Assembly: GCA_947589565.1 (NCBI GenBank)
Contig: CANQBW010000020.1
Location: 1 to 32,221, forward strand
Length of the DNA stretch: 32,221 nucleotides
Reading direction: 5' to 3'
Origin: an uncultured Clostridia bacterium
GTDB lineage: Bacteria; Bacillota; Clostridia; Christensenellales; Borkfalkiaceae
Below, piece by piece: positions 6,997-15,218 of the stretch (position 1 is its first letter; each line of letters starts with the position of its first letter). The notes under the pieces are model-generated. The model saw only the letters and a program-made list of their open reading frames with translations. It ran no database searches and was not told the DNA's origin. The translations under genes were made by a program, and so were the position numbers.

Positions 6997-7048
6997 TGTC
7001 AAGAAAAAAGACAGGAATGAAATCTATCACCCTGTCCTTCTTGTGACA
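6997..7048 (+). terminator. long bipartite hairpin after the 124-residue gene
   Basis: TGTCAAGAA (6997-7005) pairs with TTCTTG-T-GACA (7038-7048, one bulged base) and GACAGG (7010-7015) pairs with CCTGTC (7031-7036). It begins four bases after the stop codon. It lacks a clean T-run, so it may be an inefficient terminator or an mRNA-protecting 3' structure. Confidence 0.5.
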
Positions 7049-7159
7049 CGCATAATGATGCTATGCATGACCCTGAACAAGTTTAGTATAGCACACTCGC
7101 AAGCATTAGGCAAGCGATTTCATAAAATTTGTGCGTGTCTTTTCTTCCCATTTTTTATA

Positions 7160-7220
7160 TAAAATATATGCTTTAGGTTAGTCGAGCCACCTGTGATAGC
7201 CCTTGTAAGCCATACAAGGG
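7160..7220 (+). promoter_or_regulatory. leader of the 43-codon gene with hairpin
   Basis: A -10-like TAAAAT (7160-7165) without a convincing -35 is followed by a leader in which CCCTTGTA (7200-7207) pairs perfectly with TACAAGGG (7213-7220) around a five-base loop. No T-run follows, so it is not a terminator. It could be a translation-control hairpin; no known riboswitch was recognised. Confidence 0.4.
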
Positions 7221-7251
7221 GGGATTTCTAAAGCAATTTTGAGGTTAACTT

Positions 7252-7383
7252 ATGAACGGTTTGGTAGATCACTACATCTACAGGACAAAAATTACCCTGC
7301 GTGATGGAACAGTTATCTATGCCAAGAACTATGGTTTGAAGGCATTCCGAATTCCCGTTTACGGAAATAGGGGCGTCAAGTAA
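7252..7383 (+). CDS. small 43-residue protein of unknown function
   Basis: This is an open frame starting with ATG seven bases after GAGG, ending in TAA and followed five bases later by a strong terminator, so it is a complete small transcription unit. The product is basic and strand-rich: 'YIYRTKITLRDGTVIYAKNY' then 'GLKAFRIPVYGNRGVK'. The alternating hydrophobic pattern suggests a small beta-sheet. I recall similar very short hypothetical proteins from Clostridia but cannot name a family. Its place near the island's edge could mean it belongs to the mobile element. Confidence 0.6.
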   Translation: MNGLVDHYIYRTKITLRDGTVIYAKNYGLKAFRIPVYGNRGVK

Positions 7384-7387
7384 GAGA

Positions 7388-7426
7388 AAAAATAGCTTTC
7401 GCGTTACGCGGGAGCTATTTTTATTT
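7388..7426 (+). terminator. terminator of the 43-codon gene
   Basis: AAAAATAGCT (7388-7397) pairs with AGCTATTTTT (7413-7422), and an inner CGCG/CGCG step extends the stem. It ends in a T-rich run. The hairpin starts five bases after the TAA. Confidence 0.85.
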
Positions 7427-7617
7427 CAATTAGCCTTTTATGAAGTTCGATCCGACTGTTTTAGTCGGATCAAAAAGGATATTGAAAAGTTTTTCGGGCG
7501 GCGATATTCTAATATTTTTTAGTTTGGGGCAAGTTTGGGACACGGGGCATAAATACAACATATATATGTTTCTATTATTATGGAATACTATATATTGTGG
7601 TTTTTCAAAACCTTGTT

Positions 7618-7643
7618 GGGTTCAAATCCCGTCTCCTCGACCA
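7618..7643 (+). other. 3' tRNA remnant, probable attachment site (att)
   Basis: The sequence from GGG-TTCAAAT-CCC (T-arm, 7618-7630) through CTCCTCG (7633-7639), discriminator A and CCA (7641-7643) has the shape of a tRNA 3' end. An intact tRNA would need CGAGGAG about 65-85 bases upstream and a D-arm. Neither is present, and upstream sequence is plain AT-rich DNA. Together with the normal terminator directly behind it, this is the scar left on the far side when an island integrates into the 3' end of a tRNA gene. Confidence 0.7.
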
Positions 7644-7678
7644 AAAATCGGCTCACCCATTCGGGTGAGTCGATTTTT
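7644..7678 (+). terminator. former tRNA gene terminator
   Basis: AAAATCG (7644-7650) and CTCACCC (7652-7658) pair with GGGTGAG (7663-7669) and CGATTTT (7671-7677), with one mismatch and a four-base loop, ending in a T-run. It begins one base after the CCA of the tRNA remnant. Confidence 0.85.
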
Positions 7679-7899
7679 GTTGGATCATCTCTTCATAACT
7701 GCTTCTTTTAGGAACAAATACGATTGAGCAGGAGAATAATATATCGTACTTGTGTCATCAGAGATGTGTGGGATACGCGATGAAGGACATGAAGACATGT
7801 TTTCAATCCTTGCTTGTCAATCTTTATGATGATGGAAAATGGCATAGCTTTATGATTTGAGAGGTTAGAACTTCAAATTATACACAAGGTGCACGACCC
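7679..7899. other. intergenic stretch without a supported gene
   Basis: Only a short frame of 26 codons (7780-7860, from ATGAAGGACATG to TGA) is visible, without a ribosome binding site at a usable distance. No promoter, repeat or RNA gene was recognised. Confidence 0.4.
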
Positions 7900-7940
7900 A
7901 CAGATGCGCGGAGACTTTCGTCTCCGCGCATCTGTATTTT
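7900..7940. terminator. perfect 16-bp GC-rich hairpin
   Basis: ACAGATGCGCGGAGAC (7900-7915) pairs perfectly with its complement at 7920-7935 around a TTTC loop, then ATTTT. It stands 67 bases before the lipoprotein operon promoter and insulates it from the left. Confidence 0.65.
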
Positions 7941-8002
7941 GAGGGTCTTGAGCATTTTTTTGCCCAAAAATCGGGCTTTTCAAAGAATTAATATATATAT
8001 TG

Positions 8003-8031
8003 TTGACGAAAACATTTAATTCTGTTAAAAT
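8003..8031 (+). promoter_or_regulatory. promoter of the lipoprotein-ABC operon
   Basis: TTGACG (8003-8008), 17-base spacer, TAAAAT (8026-8031). The first gene starts 35 bases further on. Confidence 0.8.
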
Positions 8032-8065
8032 ATACCTTAGTGTTTTTTAAGTTACGAGGTAAAAG

Positions 8066-9109
8066 ATGAAAAAGTTTTTGGCGGTATTTTTGGTTGCATG
8101 TTCGCTCTCGATCCTTTTGGTCGGATGTGGCAAGGAGAGTGTGCGGAACATGGACGAGGTTGCCTCCCGCGGGAGTTTTATTGCGGAAATGTCGGCTGAG
8201 GACATGAACGCCGTCGGACGCGATGCGCTTCTCTTTCATAACTATGAAGAATTTTGCGGAAACGCTTTGTCGGATGTTGTTCTCTACTCTTCTTCCCATG
8301 AAGACAATAAGGGCAATTCGGTTAAGGAGAACTTTAAGTTGAAGAATGAGCGTTACAATGCGGATTATTTCGAAGGGAACGATCTGCTTGTGACTTTCTT
8401 CGAGGCTTCGGCGGTGAACTCCAAGATCGTAAAAAATGTGACTTTCACCGGTTCGGAGTGTAGAATCGAGGCTCTCGGGATCCGCTCTTCCTGGGTGAGC
8501 GCTGTAGGGAGCAGCGGAAATTTGACCTATGCCTGCTTTGTCGAAGTTTCCGACGAACTTCCCGCCGAAATCAACGCAGAGGTCTCTTTCGAGCTCATTG
8601 AATGCAAATGCGGTTTGAGTTATTATACCGATGAGCAAGGTTTTATGAAACTTGAGGGAGATGAAAAGGTTTCGGCGTACTTGTTACCCGACAGAGGTGC
8701 GTTTAATGAATTTACAGCGGACAATGAAAATCTGAAAGAAACCGCAACTACAACCACGTTACAGATGCTTTGTAATGAAGAATTTTTCGAGGAATTTGCG
8801 CTTCTTTATTTGCAGGTGCCGGGAAAATTCCGCGGGAACGCATTCTTTTCAGAGGGAAAGGTGACCTGCTATCGCTTGGAGAGCGATCACTACAAGACCG
8901 AGGATGAAGTGAAGATGGATCGGGATTCGATTTCATATACGACAATTATATTGCTGCCCGTTCCGAAAAATTTCGAAAGCGAATCTCTCTCCTTTGAATT
9001 TCATCGTTGCGCAGAGTGGGAGGGAGGATCCTCGGCTGTGGAAACGACCGAAGTAGAGCTCACCCGCGTCGGGAATGAGGGCTATGCTTCTTATAACCAA
9101 GTAGATTGA
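8066..9109 (+). CDS. lipoprotein of an ABC efflux-type operon
   Basis: A 347-residue secreted lipoprotein: a basic start, a hydrophobic stretch and the lipobox LVGC with the lipidated cysteine at residue 21. GAGGT lies five bases before the ATG. The rest is strand-rich and acidic, and I cannot assign a family. It is the first gene of an operon with an ABC ATPase and two FtsX-like permeases (17 bases to the ATPase gene). It may therefore be a surface partner or sensor subunit of that transporter, as lipoproteins often are for MacB/LolCDE-type machines. No substrate can be inferred. Confidence 0.8.
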   Translation: MKKFLAVFLVACSLSILLVGCGKESVRNMDEVASRGSFIAEMSAEDMNAVGRDALLFHNYEEFCGNALSDVVLYSSSHEDNKGNSVKENFKLKNERYNADYFEGNDLLVTFFEASAVNSKIVKNVTFTGSECRIEALGIRSSWVSAVGSSGNLTYACFVEVSDELPAEINAEVSFELIECKCGLSYYTDEQGFMKLEGDEKVSAYLLPDRGAFNEFTADNENLKETATTTTLQMLCNEEFFEEFALLYLQVPGKFRGNAFFSEGKVTCYRLESDHYKTEDEVKMDRDSISYTTIILLPVPKNFESESLSFEFHRCAEWEGGSSAVETTEVELTRVGNEGYASYNQVD

Positions 9110-9126
9110 GAAGCTCGGGGAATCGC

Positions 9127-9786
9127 ATGATAGAACTTAAGGAAGTCGAAAAGAAATTCGGGACCAAGGTTGCGGTCGATAAGATCAGCTTGAAATTCGA
9201 GGGCGGGTTCATTGCGATCACGGGACGCTCGGGTTCCGGCAAGAGTACTCTTCTGAAAATGACGGGGCTCATGCAGACGCCCACCTCGGGAAGTGTTCTC
9301 TTTGACGGAAAGGACGTTTGGGCGCTCAAGGAACGGGAGCGGAACCTTCTTCGAAGCAGCAGCCTCGGCTTTGTCTTTCAGGACTATTCTCTCGAGCCCA
9401 ACTACACGGTCGCCGAAAATGTCGAACTTCCCCTCCTGATCGCGGGCATGAAGCGCGAAGAGCGCAGAAAGCGCGTTGAGGAGTGTCTCTCCTTCATCGG
9501 CATGGCGGAGATGAAAAGACAGAAAGCGCACACCCTCTCGGGCGGGGAAATGCAGCGCGTTGCGATCGCGCGGGCGATCGCGAACAATCCCGCCCATCTT
9601 CTTGCGGACGAGCCCTGCGGCAATCTCGACAAGGAGAACGGCGACAACATCATTAACCTCTTTCGCACGCTCGCCGATGAGGGCGTGACCGTCCTCATGG
9701 TGACCCACAACGCGGAGGACGCCAAAAAGACGGACCGCGTGATCTCTCTTTTGGACGGCAGGGTGATTTCGGATGAGCGGCTTTGA
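9127..9786 (+). CDS. ABC transporter ATP-binding protein, LolD/MacB type
   Basis: A 219-residue ATPase with Walker A GRSGSGKST, Q-loop 'VFQDYSLEPNYT', signature LSGGEMQRVAIARAI, and Walker B 'HLLADEPCGNLD' followed by an H-loop in 'MVTHNAEDA'. The start at 9127 (MIELKEVEKKFG) begins exactly at the conserved domain start; the in-frame ATG at 9106 overlaps the preceding gene. It energises the two FtsX-like permeases encoded next. The stop overlaps the first permease gene by 14 bases. The LolD/MacB branch moves lipoproteins, peptides or antimicrobials, or drives mechanical signalling, without translocating through a classical channel. Confidence 0.93.
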   Translation: MIELKEVEKKFGTKVAVDKISLKFEGGFIAITGRSGSGKSTLLKMTGLMQTPTSGSVLFDGKDVWALKERERNLLRSSSLGFVFQDYSLEPNYTVAENVELPLLIAGMKREERRKRVEECLSFIGMAEMKRQKAHTLSGGEMQRVAIARAIANNPAHLLADEPCGNLDKENGDNIINLFRTLADEGVTVLMVTHNAEDAKKTDRVISLLDGRVISDERL

Positions 9787-10837
9787 CCTTTTTTGGCTTC
9801 TTTTGAAGCGGTACTTGAGGCTCTTTTGGGTCATCGGTATCTTTGCGCTTCTATTTTCCATCGTGCTCTTCGTCGGATTTGTCAAGGATGATCTTTTGGA
9901 CAGTCTCTATGACGACATAGTCAAACATGCGGATGCGGATTATGTGTCCATGACTGCCGAATACTCTCCCGATACGGACTTGAACGGCGCGGAGGTCGGG
10001 ATCTACAGTTCCGAATCGGGCGAAACCTATGATGTGACCCTGTCTTGCGGAGAGGTTGAAATCGAGGTGAACAACTACAGCCGCGGTTTGGATATCTCGG
10101 TGATCCTTCCCGTTTGGCAAACTTGCATCGAGGGCGAAGAGCTGTCCCAAAATGAAGGCAAGATCTGGCTCTACCGTCCCTATGCGACACAGGCGGGGAT
10201 CTCCTTGGGGGAAACGCTCACCGTGAAGGGAAATTCGGAAAAAAGCTATACTGTGTCCGGTTTTTACACCTCGAACCTCAATGATCTTCTGCTTTGCGGA
10301 TATACCCCTTCTTTTCTGTTGACAGAGAACAGGGAGACGAAAACGGCTACAATCGTCTGCCACAAGGAGCAAATTTATGCGCTCTCGAGAAGCGACTTAA
10401 GGGGCTCCGTCACGGGCGACGACGGCGCAATGGACCTGTGCGACGGCTATGCGATCGCGCACATCGGATTCAACGCCTTGTTTTTTGCGATCTGCCTTGT
10501 CGCCGTTCTCCTACAGGTTCGTATGATCAGATTTATGGATCACAGTCTCTCCCGTCAGTCCTTCTTGCTCTCGGTATTCGGACTCCCGAAAGGCAAGCGG
10601 TTTTTGATGAACTTTTGTATCCTTGCCTTGTTCGGGCTCTTTGCGCTTGCGCTCGGCGTGGGGATATTTTACATTTTTATTGCCGTCACCCAGGCGCTTT
10701 CCAAAAAGATCATGCACATGGTGTTTGGGGAAATTTCCATCGGACTTTTGACGCTTTTTTCCTATCTTGTCTATGCCCTTGTTTCGGGAGCGGCGTCGCT
10801 CATCGGGAACAGAAAATCCATTCGGGAGGCAATCTGA
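9773..10837 (+). CDS. FtsX-like ABC permease, first subunit
   Basis: A 354-residue membrane protein with one N-terminal membrane helix (about residues 16-38), an extracytoplasmic domain of about 190 residues and three C-terminal helices ('FFAICLVAVLLQVRMI', 'FCILALFGLFALALGVGIF', 'LLTLFSYLVYALVSG'). This is the four-helix MacB/FtsX plan. The ATG lies inside the ATPase gene 3' end, so translation is coupled. It is paired with the second permease, suggesting a heterodimer. Confidence 0.85.
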   Translation: MSGFDLFWLLLKRYLRLFWVIGIFALLFSIVLFVGFVKDDLLDSLYDDIVKHADADYVSMTAEYSPDTDLNGAEVGIYSSESGETYDVTLSCGEVEIEVNNYSRGLDISVILPVWQTCIEGEELSQNEGKIWLYRPYATQAGISLGETLTVKGNSEKSYTVSGFYTSNLNDLLLCGYTPSFLLTENRETKTATIVCHKEQIYALSRSDLRGSVTGDDGAMDLCDGYAIAHIGFNALFFAICLVAVLLQVRMIRFMDHSLSRQSFLLSVFGLPKGKRFLMNFCILALFGLFALALGVGIFYIFIAVTQALSKKIMHMVFGEISIGLLTLFSYLVYALVSGAASLIGNRKSIREAI

Positions 10838-12031
10838 ATGCTTTCCTTTCGTTTTGCCTGTAAAAATATTTTGAGGAACGCAAGATATTCTCTCGCGCTC
10901 TTTTTGTGTTTCTTGCTTGTGTCGATCCTTTCGGTGAGCTTTTTTCTCTTCAGCGGTCTTACAAATGACGTCTATGACAGCATTCTTGAAAAACAGGTGA
11001 GTTCCTCATATGTCTCTCTCAACCTGAATACCGGAGAGGGACTCGTCGATCTCACAGCGGAAGAAAAGGAACAGATCCAATCGCTCGAGTATGTGACGGG
11101 GCTTGAAAAGTTCGCCTATTATATGAGTACAAGTTATCTGTCGGTCGGGGGAGGAAAGCAGATCGACGGAGATTTTGATGTCATTCTTCCCGAAAAGCGG
11201 AATGTGCCGGATTTCTTTGCTGCCGAATATTCTGCACTTTATTCTTGTGATTATCTACTCTGCGGGCGCAAAATAGAAGCCGCGCATGAAATTTTAATGA
11301 GCGACGCCTTTGTCTCCCTCGTGGGGGCAAATTCCGCCGAAGAACTTTTGGGGCAAGAACTTTTGGTCAAAGACGTCTTTCAGAATCAAGCGATCTCGGG
11401 CAAGATCGTGGGCATTCTCAAGAGCGATCTCAAAGACATCTCCGCGATGGAAAACAGGTCCAAGTATTTTATTTTCAGCGGGATCGACAGCGCGGAGGAA
11501 AAATCGCTTTCCGCCTATTACTATCTCATCTATTCGAACTTTGCTTCCCTTCCGAACCTTTTGGAAACCCTGCAAAATATGTCGATAGGCAATGCTATGC
11601 TGTCTTTGGGAAATGAGAGCTATTCTCTTCGCAGATTCGACGAGACTTCCCGGTTTATCTCGGCAGTCTTGGCGCTCATGGCTTTGCTTCTTCTTGCGGC
11701 GTTTATCGCCTTTCTCACGGGCGCGTCCTTGTTCAAATTCTCAAAAAACAGAACGTTCTATTTTGCGGCTTTTGCCGTGGGATTTTCTGAGAATAAACTT
11801 TTTTTGAGTTTTTTATTGGAATTTTTCATGCTCGGCTTTGCCGCATTTCTTGTCTCCGTTCCCATTGGGATTTTCTTGGTGAGGGGGCTCACCAAGTTGA
11901 TTTTTGTATTCGTCGGACTTTCTTTTGAAATCAAACTCGGATATGCAGCGGTTTTTCTCTCCCTCATTCCTCTTGCGATGGCAGCACTTATTTCGGGACT
12001 CTTTGTGCGCAGCCGTTTGCTTTTTGAATAA
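10838..12031 (+). CDS. FtsX-like ABC permease, second subunit
   Basis: A 397-residue membrane protein with an FtsX-type start 'FRFACKNILRNARYSLALFL', a first membrane helix near residues 17-40, an outer domain of about 220 residues, and three C-terminal helices. GGGAGG within the end of the previous gene is the ribosome binding site, and the start follows the previous stop directly. It is the last gene of the operon and faces the HAD-phosphatase gene 19 bases away, with no clear terminator between them. Confidence 0.87.
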   Translation: MLSFRFACKNILRNARYSLALFLCFLLVSILSVSFFLFSGLTNDVYDSILEKQVSSSYVSLNLNTGEGLVDLTAEEKEQIQSLEYVTGLEKFAYYMSTSYLSVGGGKQIDGDFDVILPEKRNVPDFFAAEYSALYSCDYLLCGRKIEAAHEILMSDAFVSLVGANSAEELLGQELLVKDVFQNQAISGKIVGILKSDLKDISAMENRSKYFIFSGIDSAEEKSLSAYYYLIYSNFASLPNLLETLQNMSIGNAMLSLGNESYSLRRFDETSRFISAVLALMALLLLAAFIAFLTGASLFKFSKNRTFYFAAFAVGFSENKLFLSFLLEFFMLGFAAFLVSVPIGIFLVRGLTKLIFVFVGLSFEIKLGYAAVFLSLIPLAMAALISGLFVRSRLLFE

Positions 12032-12050
12032 TTTTACCAGGGCAATCTGT

Positions 12051-13226
12051 CTACTTCCCGGAGCGTTCCAGAATTTCCTTGATTTGTTTGGCGTGGTCAG
12101 TCAGGCTTTTTGCCGATTGAATAAGATTTTGATAGAATGACTTGACGTCGTAGTCGCTCAAGACCCCGTTGACCTGGCTGTTTTCCATTCCGATCCGGAA
12201 CAGTTCGTCCGATTCCGCCTTCGTCCATTTTACGACTTTCTTGAGTTTTGCGATCACCAGGTGCGTTGTCGCATAATTGCGGGAGTTGTCCAAAGAGAGG
12301 ATCAATTCGGACTTCTCTCTGTCCTCCTCGCTTCTGTTTTCATCCATGTCTCTCTGCTCTTTTCGCTTCTCGACGAAAATTTTCTCAAGTTTTTCATTCG
12401 CCGCGGTTCTGTCGATGATGGATCTGACGATGACGTCCAACTCGCCCCCTTCGGAATAATCCGCGGGAGCATAGTATCCGATCCTGCCCTCTCGCATCAT
12501 CTTATATGCCTGCGTCTTGTCTTTGGTCGTGGGATTATAGACGGCGATCGAGTGGCCGCCGTAAGATCTGACCAGCTTCATGCAGGGGATATCCGTATCG
12601 CTGTCTCCGATATAGATCATATTCCGGAAGGGCACGCGCACTTCGTCGGGGTCGTAGCTCTCGTTCACGCCCGGGTCGTTGATATTCAAAGTCCCCTTTT
12701 CGATCCGGAACAGGAACTGCGTCTTATTCGTATAATTGACGACCTGCGCGGGCCAGACGGCGACCCCCTTGTTGTCATAATAAAAGGAACTTGCATAAAT
12801 TTTCTCAAATTCCTCGGCGATCTTTGTCCCCTCTATCATCTCCTTTAAGCCGGAAGAGATGACATAATGCTCTACTTTGACCCCCCTCTCCATGCCGTAT
12901 CGGTTGATCCTTCCAAACCATTCCAAAACGCCGGGAAAGAAGGAGATGTCCTCCCCCTTTTTCCTGAGGGTCGCTTTTGTAAAGACCATGATCCCCCGCG
13001 CCATCAGCTGCATCATATACATATAGGCCAAATTCTGGTCCATATCGTTCTCTTCGGCAAGCGCATTGGACTCCTTCCAAAACTCTGCCGCATTTTCATA
13101 CCCCACCGCCTGGATATATCCCTGCTCCTGCATGTTCTCGGGGGACAGCGTCTTGTCGAAATCATAACAGATCGCGACGACCGGCTGTTCTTCTTTCAAT
13201 TTTCTCGTATCCTTGTAATCCTTCAT
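12051..13226 (-). CDS. HAD-superfamily phosphatase
   Basis: A 391-residue haloacid-dehalogenase-type hydrolase. Motif I is YDFDKTL with the nucleophile and acid at D22 and D24. Motif II is the 'YVISSG' serine pair (124-125), a lysine near 168 fits motif III, and motif IV is GDSDTD (207-212). A large helical cap between motifs I and II resembles the SerB/MtnX-like branch. The C-terminal ~100 residues (a charged 'EKIFVEKRKEQRDMDENRSE' stretch and a helical tail) are extra and unassigned. The substrate is probably a small phosphate ester. It lies 23 bases behind the aldo/keto reductase gene and is probably co-transcribed with it. Confidence 0.85.
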   Translation of the reverse strand: MKDYKDTRKLKEEQPVVAICYDFDKTLSPENMQEQGYIQAVGYENAAEFWKESNALAEENDMDQNLAYMYMMQLMARGIMVFTKATLRKKGEDISFFPGVLEWFGRINRYGMERGVKVEHYVISSGLKEMIEGTKIAEEFEKIYASSFYYDNKGVAVWPAQVVNYTNKTQFLFRIEKGTLNINDPGVNESYDPDEVRVPFRNMIYIGDSDTDIPCMKLVRSYGGHSIAVYNPTTKDKTQAYKMMREGRIGYYAPADYSEGGELDVIVRSIIDRTAANEKLEKIFVEKRKEQRDMDENRSEEDREKSELILSLDNSRNYATTHLVIAKLKKVVKWTKAESDELFRIGMENSQVNGVLSDYDVKSFYQNLIQSAKSLTDHAKQIKEILERSGK

Positions 13227-13249
13227 AATCTCACGAACATCTCGTCAAC

Positions 13250-14368
13250 TTACTTTTCCAATAACTTGGCACATTCTTTCAAATGTTTTGTAATGGGCAG
13301 GTGTTGGGGGCAGGCGCGTTCGCACTGTCCGCACTTGACGCAAGAAGAGGCAAGTCCCCCGTTTTGCGTCGCCTTTTGGTAATTTTCGATTGCCTGTCTC
13401 GTTTGACCGTTTCCGAGATGTCGGTTCGCCGCCGCGAAAATTTCGGGGATATTGATCCGTTTCGGGCACCCATTCACGCAATATCGGCAGGCAGTGCATG
13501 GGATCGTCGAAGAATTTCCCATCGATCGCTGTGCACTTCGGATGAGCTCCTGCTCCTCGTCGTTGAGGGGAGCAAAGTTTTTCATAAACGAGAGATTGTC
13601 CCGCATCTGCTCCAAATTCGACATGCCCGAAAGGACGGTCAGCACGCCGTCGAGGGATGCCGCAAAGCGGATCGCCCAGCTTGGGAGAGAAGCCTCGGGG
13701 GAATACTCCCGAAAGAGTTTTTGTACTTCCTCGGGCGGATTTGCAAGTCCCCCGCCCTTGACGGGCTCCATGATGACAATGAGCTTGTTGTGCCTTCGGG
13801 CGACTTCGTAGTTCCCGCGGGAGCAAACGGACGGATTATCCCAATCCGCGTAGTTGATCTGAAGCTGCACAAATTCCGCCTCGGGATGATCTGTCAAAAT
13901 TTTATCGAGCAGCACGGGGTCTGCATGATAGGAAAATCCCAAATGCCTGATGAGTCCCTTTGCCTTCTGTTCGAGGGCAAAATCCCAGAGGTGATAGTCA
14001 TCGTATTTTTTGTAATTGTTCGCCATGAGCGCATGGAGAAGATAAAAATCGAAGTATTCCGCGCCCGTGCGATCCAAACTCTGATAAAACTGACGCTTCG
14101 CCGCCTCTTCGCTCCCCGCCATGTTGACGTTGAGCTTGGTCGCGAGCGTAAAACTTTCTCGGGAATGACGTTTGATAAGCGCCTTTTTGGTATCCTCCTC
14201 GCTCGAGCCGTAGACATACGCCGTGTCGAAGTAGGTGCAGCCCGCCTCGAGAAAGAGATCGACCATCTTCTCGAATTGAGGAATGTCCGTCGGTCCCTCT
14301 TTCCCGCCGATCTTCGGCAGCCGCATGAGCCCGAACCCGAGTTTTTTGATGTTCAAATTGATGCTCAT
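13250..14368 (-). CDS. aldo/keto reductase with two 4Fe-4S clusters
   Basis: A 372-residue protein. Residues 1-270 are an aldo/keto reductase barrel with the tetrad D48, Y53, K78 and H112 ('FDTAYVYG', 'ATKLN', 'YLLHAL'). Two ferredoxin-like cysteine sets follow: C291, C294, C297, C301 and C343, C346, C349, C353, each with the CxxCxxCxxxCP spacing. Members of this fused family occur widely in anaerobic Firmicutes; the substrate is unknown. Electrons may pass between the clusters and a nicotinamide or other carrier. The start has GGGAGGGGAAG as ribosome binding site. Confidence 0.92.
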   Translation of the reverse strand: MSINLNIKKLGFGLMRLPKIGGKEGPTDIPQFEKMVDLFLEAGCTYFDTAYVYGSSEEDTKKALIKRHSRESFTLATKLNVNMAGSEEAAKRQFYQSLDRTGAEYFDFYLLHALMANNYKKYDDYHLWDFALEQKAKGLIRHLGFSYHADPVLLDKILTDHPEAEFVQLQINYADWDNPSVCSRGNYEVARRHNKLIVIMEPVKGGGLANPPEEVQKLFREYSPEASLPSWAIRFAASLDGVLTVLSGMSNLEQMRDNLSFMKNFAPLNDEEQELIRSAQRSMGNSSTIPCTACRYCVNGCPKRINIPEIFAAANRHLGNGQTRQAIENYQKATQNGGLASSCVKCGQCERACPQHLPITKHLKECAKLLEK

Positions 14369-14397
14369 CTTCCCCTCCCTTTTCGGATATTTTTTCC

Positions 14398-14426
14398 ATT
14401 ATAATACATTTTCGATTTTTCGACAA
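14398..14426 (-). promoter_or_regulatory. promoter of the reductase-phosphatase operon
   Basis: Minus strand TTGTCG (14421-14426), 17-base spacer, TATAAT (14398-14403), 30 bases before the reductase start. Confidence 0.8.
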
Positions 14427-14444
14427 GTATTTGAAAAAAATTTT

Positions 14445-15131
14445 TCAGAGGTGGAGCCGCCTGTCCGAGACGAGCTTTCCGTCCGAAATTTCGAGGATCC
14501 GCTGTGCCATTGAGGCCAAATGCTCGTCGTGCGTCGAAAAGAGGACGACCCTTTCGGGGTCCTGCGCGGCGGCAAGAAGGAGTTCCATGACCTCTTCTCT
14601 GTTCTTTTTGTCGAGGTTTGCGGTCGGCTCGTCGCAAATGAGCACGGAAGGGCGCATCGAAAGTGCCCTTGCGACCGCCACCCGCTGCCGCTCTCCCCCC
14701 GAAAGCTCGTCGGGGTAGCGAGAGACGCACTCCGAAAGGTTCAATTTTTCGATGAGTTCGTCCAGATAGCTCTTGTCCGCTTCCCTTCTTGCAAGCCGCA
14801 GGGGAAGCAAGATATTTTCATACGCCGTGAGTACGTCGATGAGCTTACAATTCTGCTCGCAGAAACCGATGTTGTCCCTTCGGAACTTGACGAGCTCCCG
14901 CTCCGAGAGGTCCCAAACGGAATTTCCCCAAAAGAAGACGCCGCCCGCCGTCGGGCGCAAAAGTCCGCCGATCGTCCAAAGGAGCGTGCTCTTCCCCGAG
15001 CCGGACGCCCCCATGATCGCGACGGTCTCCCCCCTTTTGACGGCAAACGTCACGCCGTCGAGCGCGGGCAGCTCCCGCCGATTGAATACCTTCCTCAAAT
15101 TTTCGGCTCTGATTTCCTGAAACTCGGACAT
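14445..15131 (-). CDS. orphan ABC ATPase, LolD-like
   Basis: A 228-residue ATPase with Walker A GASGSGKST, signature LSGGERQRVAVARAL, Walker B 'VLICDEPTANLD' and H-loop 'LFSTHDEHLA'. The start at 15131 is fixed by a GGGGG ribosome binding site and by a promoter whose -10 box (15157-15162) covers the two upstream in-frame ATGs. Unlike the ATPase at 9127, no permease gene lies next to it. It might serve the FtsX-like permeases of the other operon, or a distant partner. The Q-loop region reads 'IGFCEQNCKLIDVLTAYENI', with a cysteine-rich turn not usual for the family. Confidence 0.9.
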   Translation of the reverse strand: MSEFQEIRAENLRKVFNRRELPALDGVTFAVKRGETVAIMGASGSGKSTLLWTIGGLLRPTAGGVFFWGNSVWDLSERELVKFRRDNIGFCEQNCKLIDVLTAYENILLPLRLARREADKSYLDELIEKLNLSECVSRYPDELSGGERQRVAVARALSMRPSVLICDEPTANLDKKNREEVMELLLAAAQDPERVVLFSTHDEHLASMAQRILEISDGKLVSDRRLHL

Positions 15132-15156
15132 ATTTCCCCCATCTTCCGTTTTTTTC

Positions 15157-15185
15157 ATTGTATCAACGATCCGCGAAAAAGTCAA
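15157..15185 (-). promoter_or_regulatory. promoter of the orphan ABC ATPase
   Basis: Minus strand TTGACT (15180-15185), 17-base spacer, TACAAT (15157-15162), 25 bases before the chosen ATG. Confidence 0.75.
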
Positions 15186-15218
15186 CTTGAATACGTCGCT
15201 TTTTACCTTGTCCCCACT

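Noticed and set aside
7160..7251. Riboswitch or T-box in the leader of the 43-codon gene
   Set aside because: Only one simple hairpin; no T-box sequence, no known aptamer motif and no terminator/antiterminator pair.
7545..7643. Complete tRNA or tmRNA gene
   Set aside because: Only the T-arm and acceptor 3' strand are present. No CGAGGAG 5' strand, D-arm or plausible anticodon arm is found upstream, and tmRNA would need a different acceptor stem.
7440..7727. 95-codon open frame on the plus strand
   Set aside because: It runs through the tRNA remnant and its terminator; no ribosome binding site or recognisable protein.
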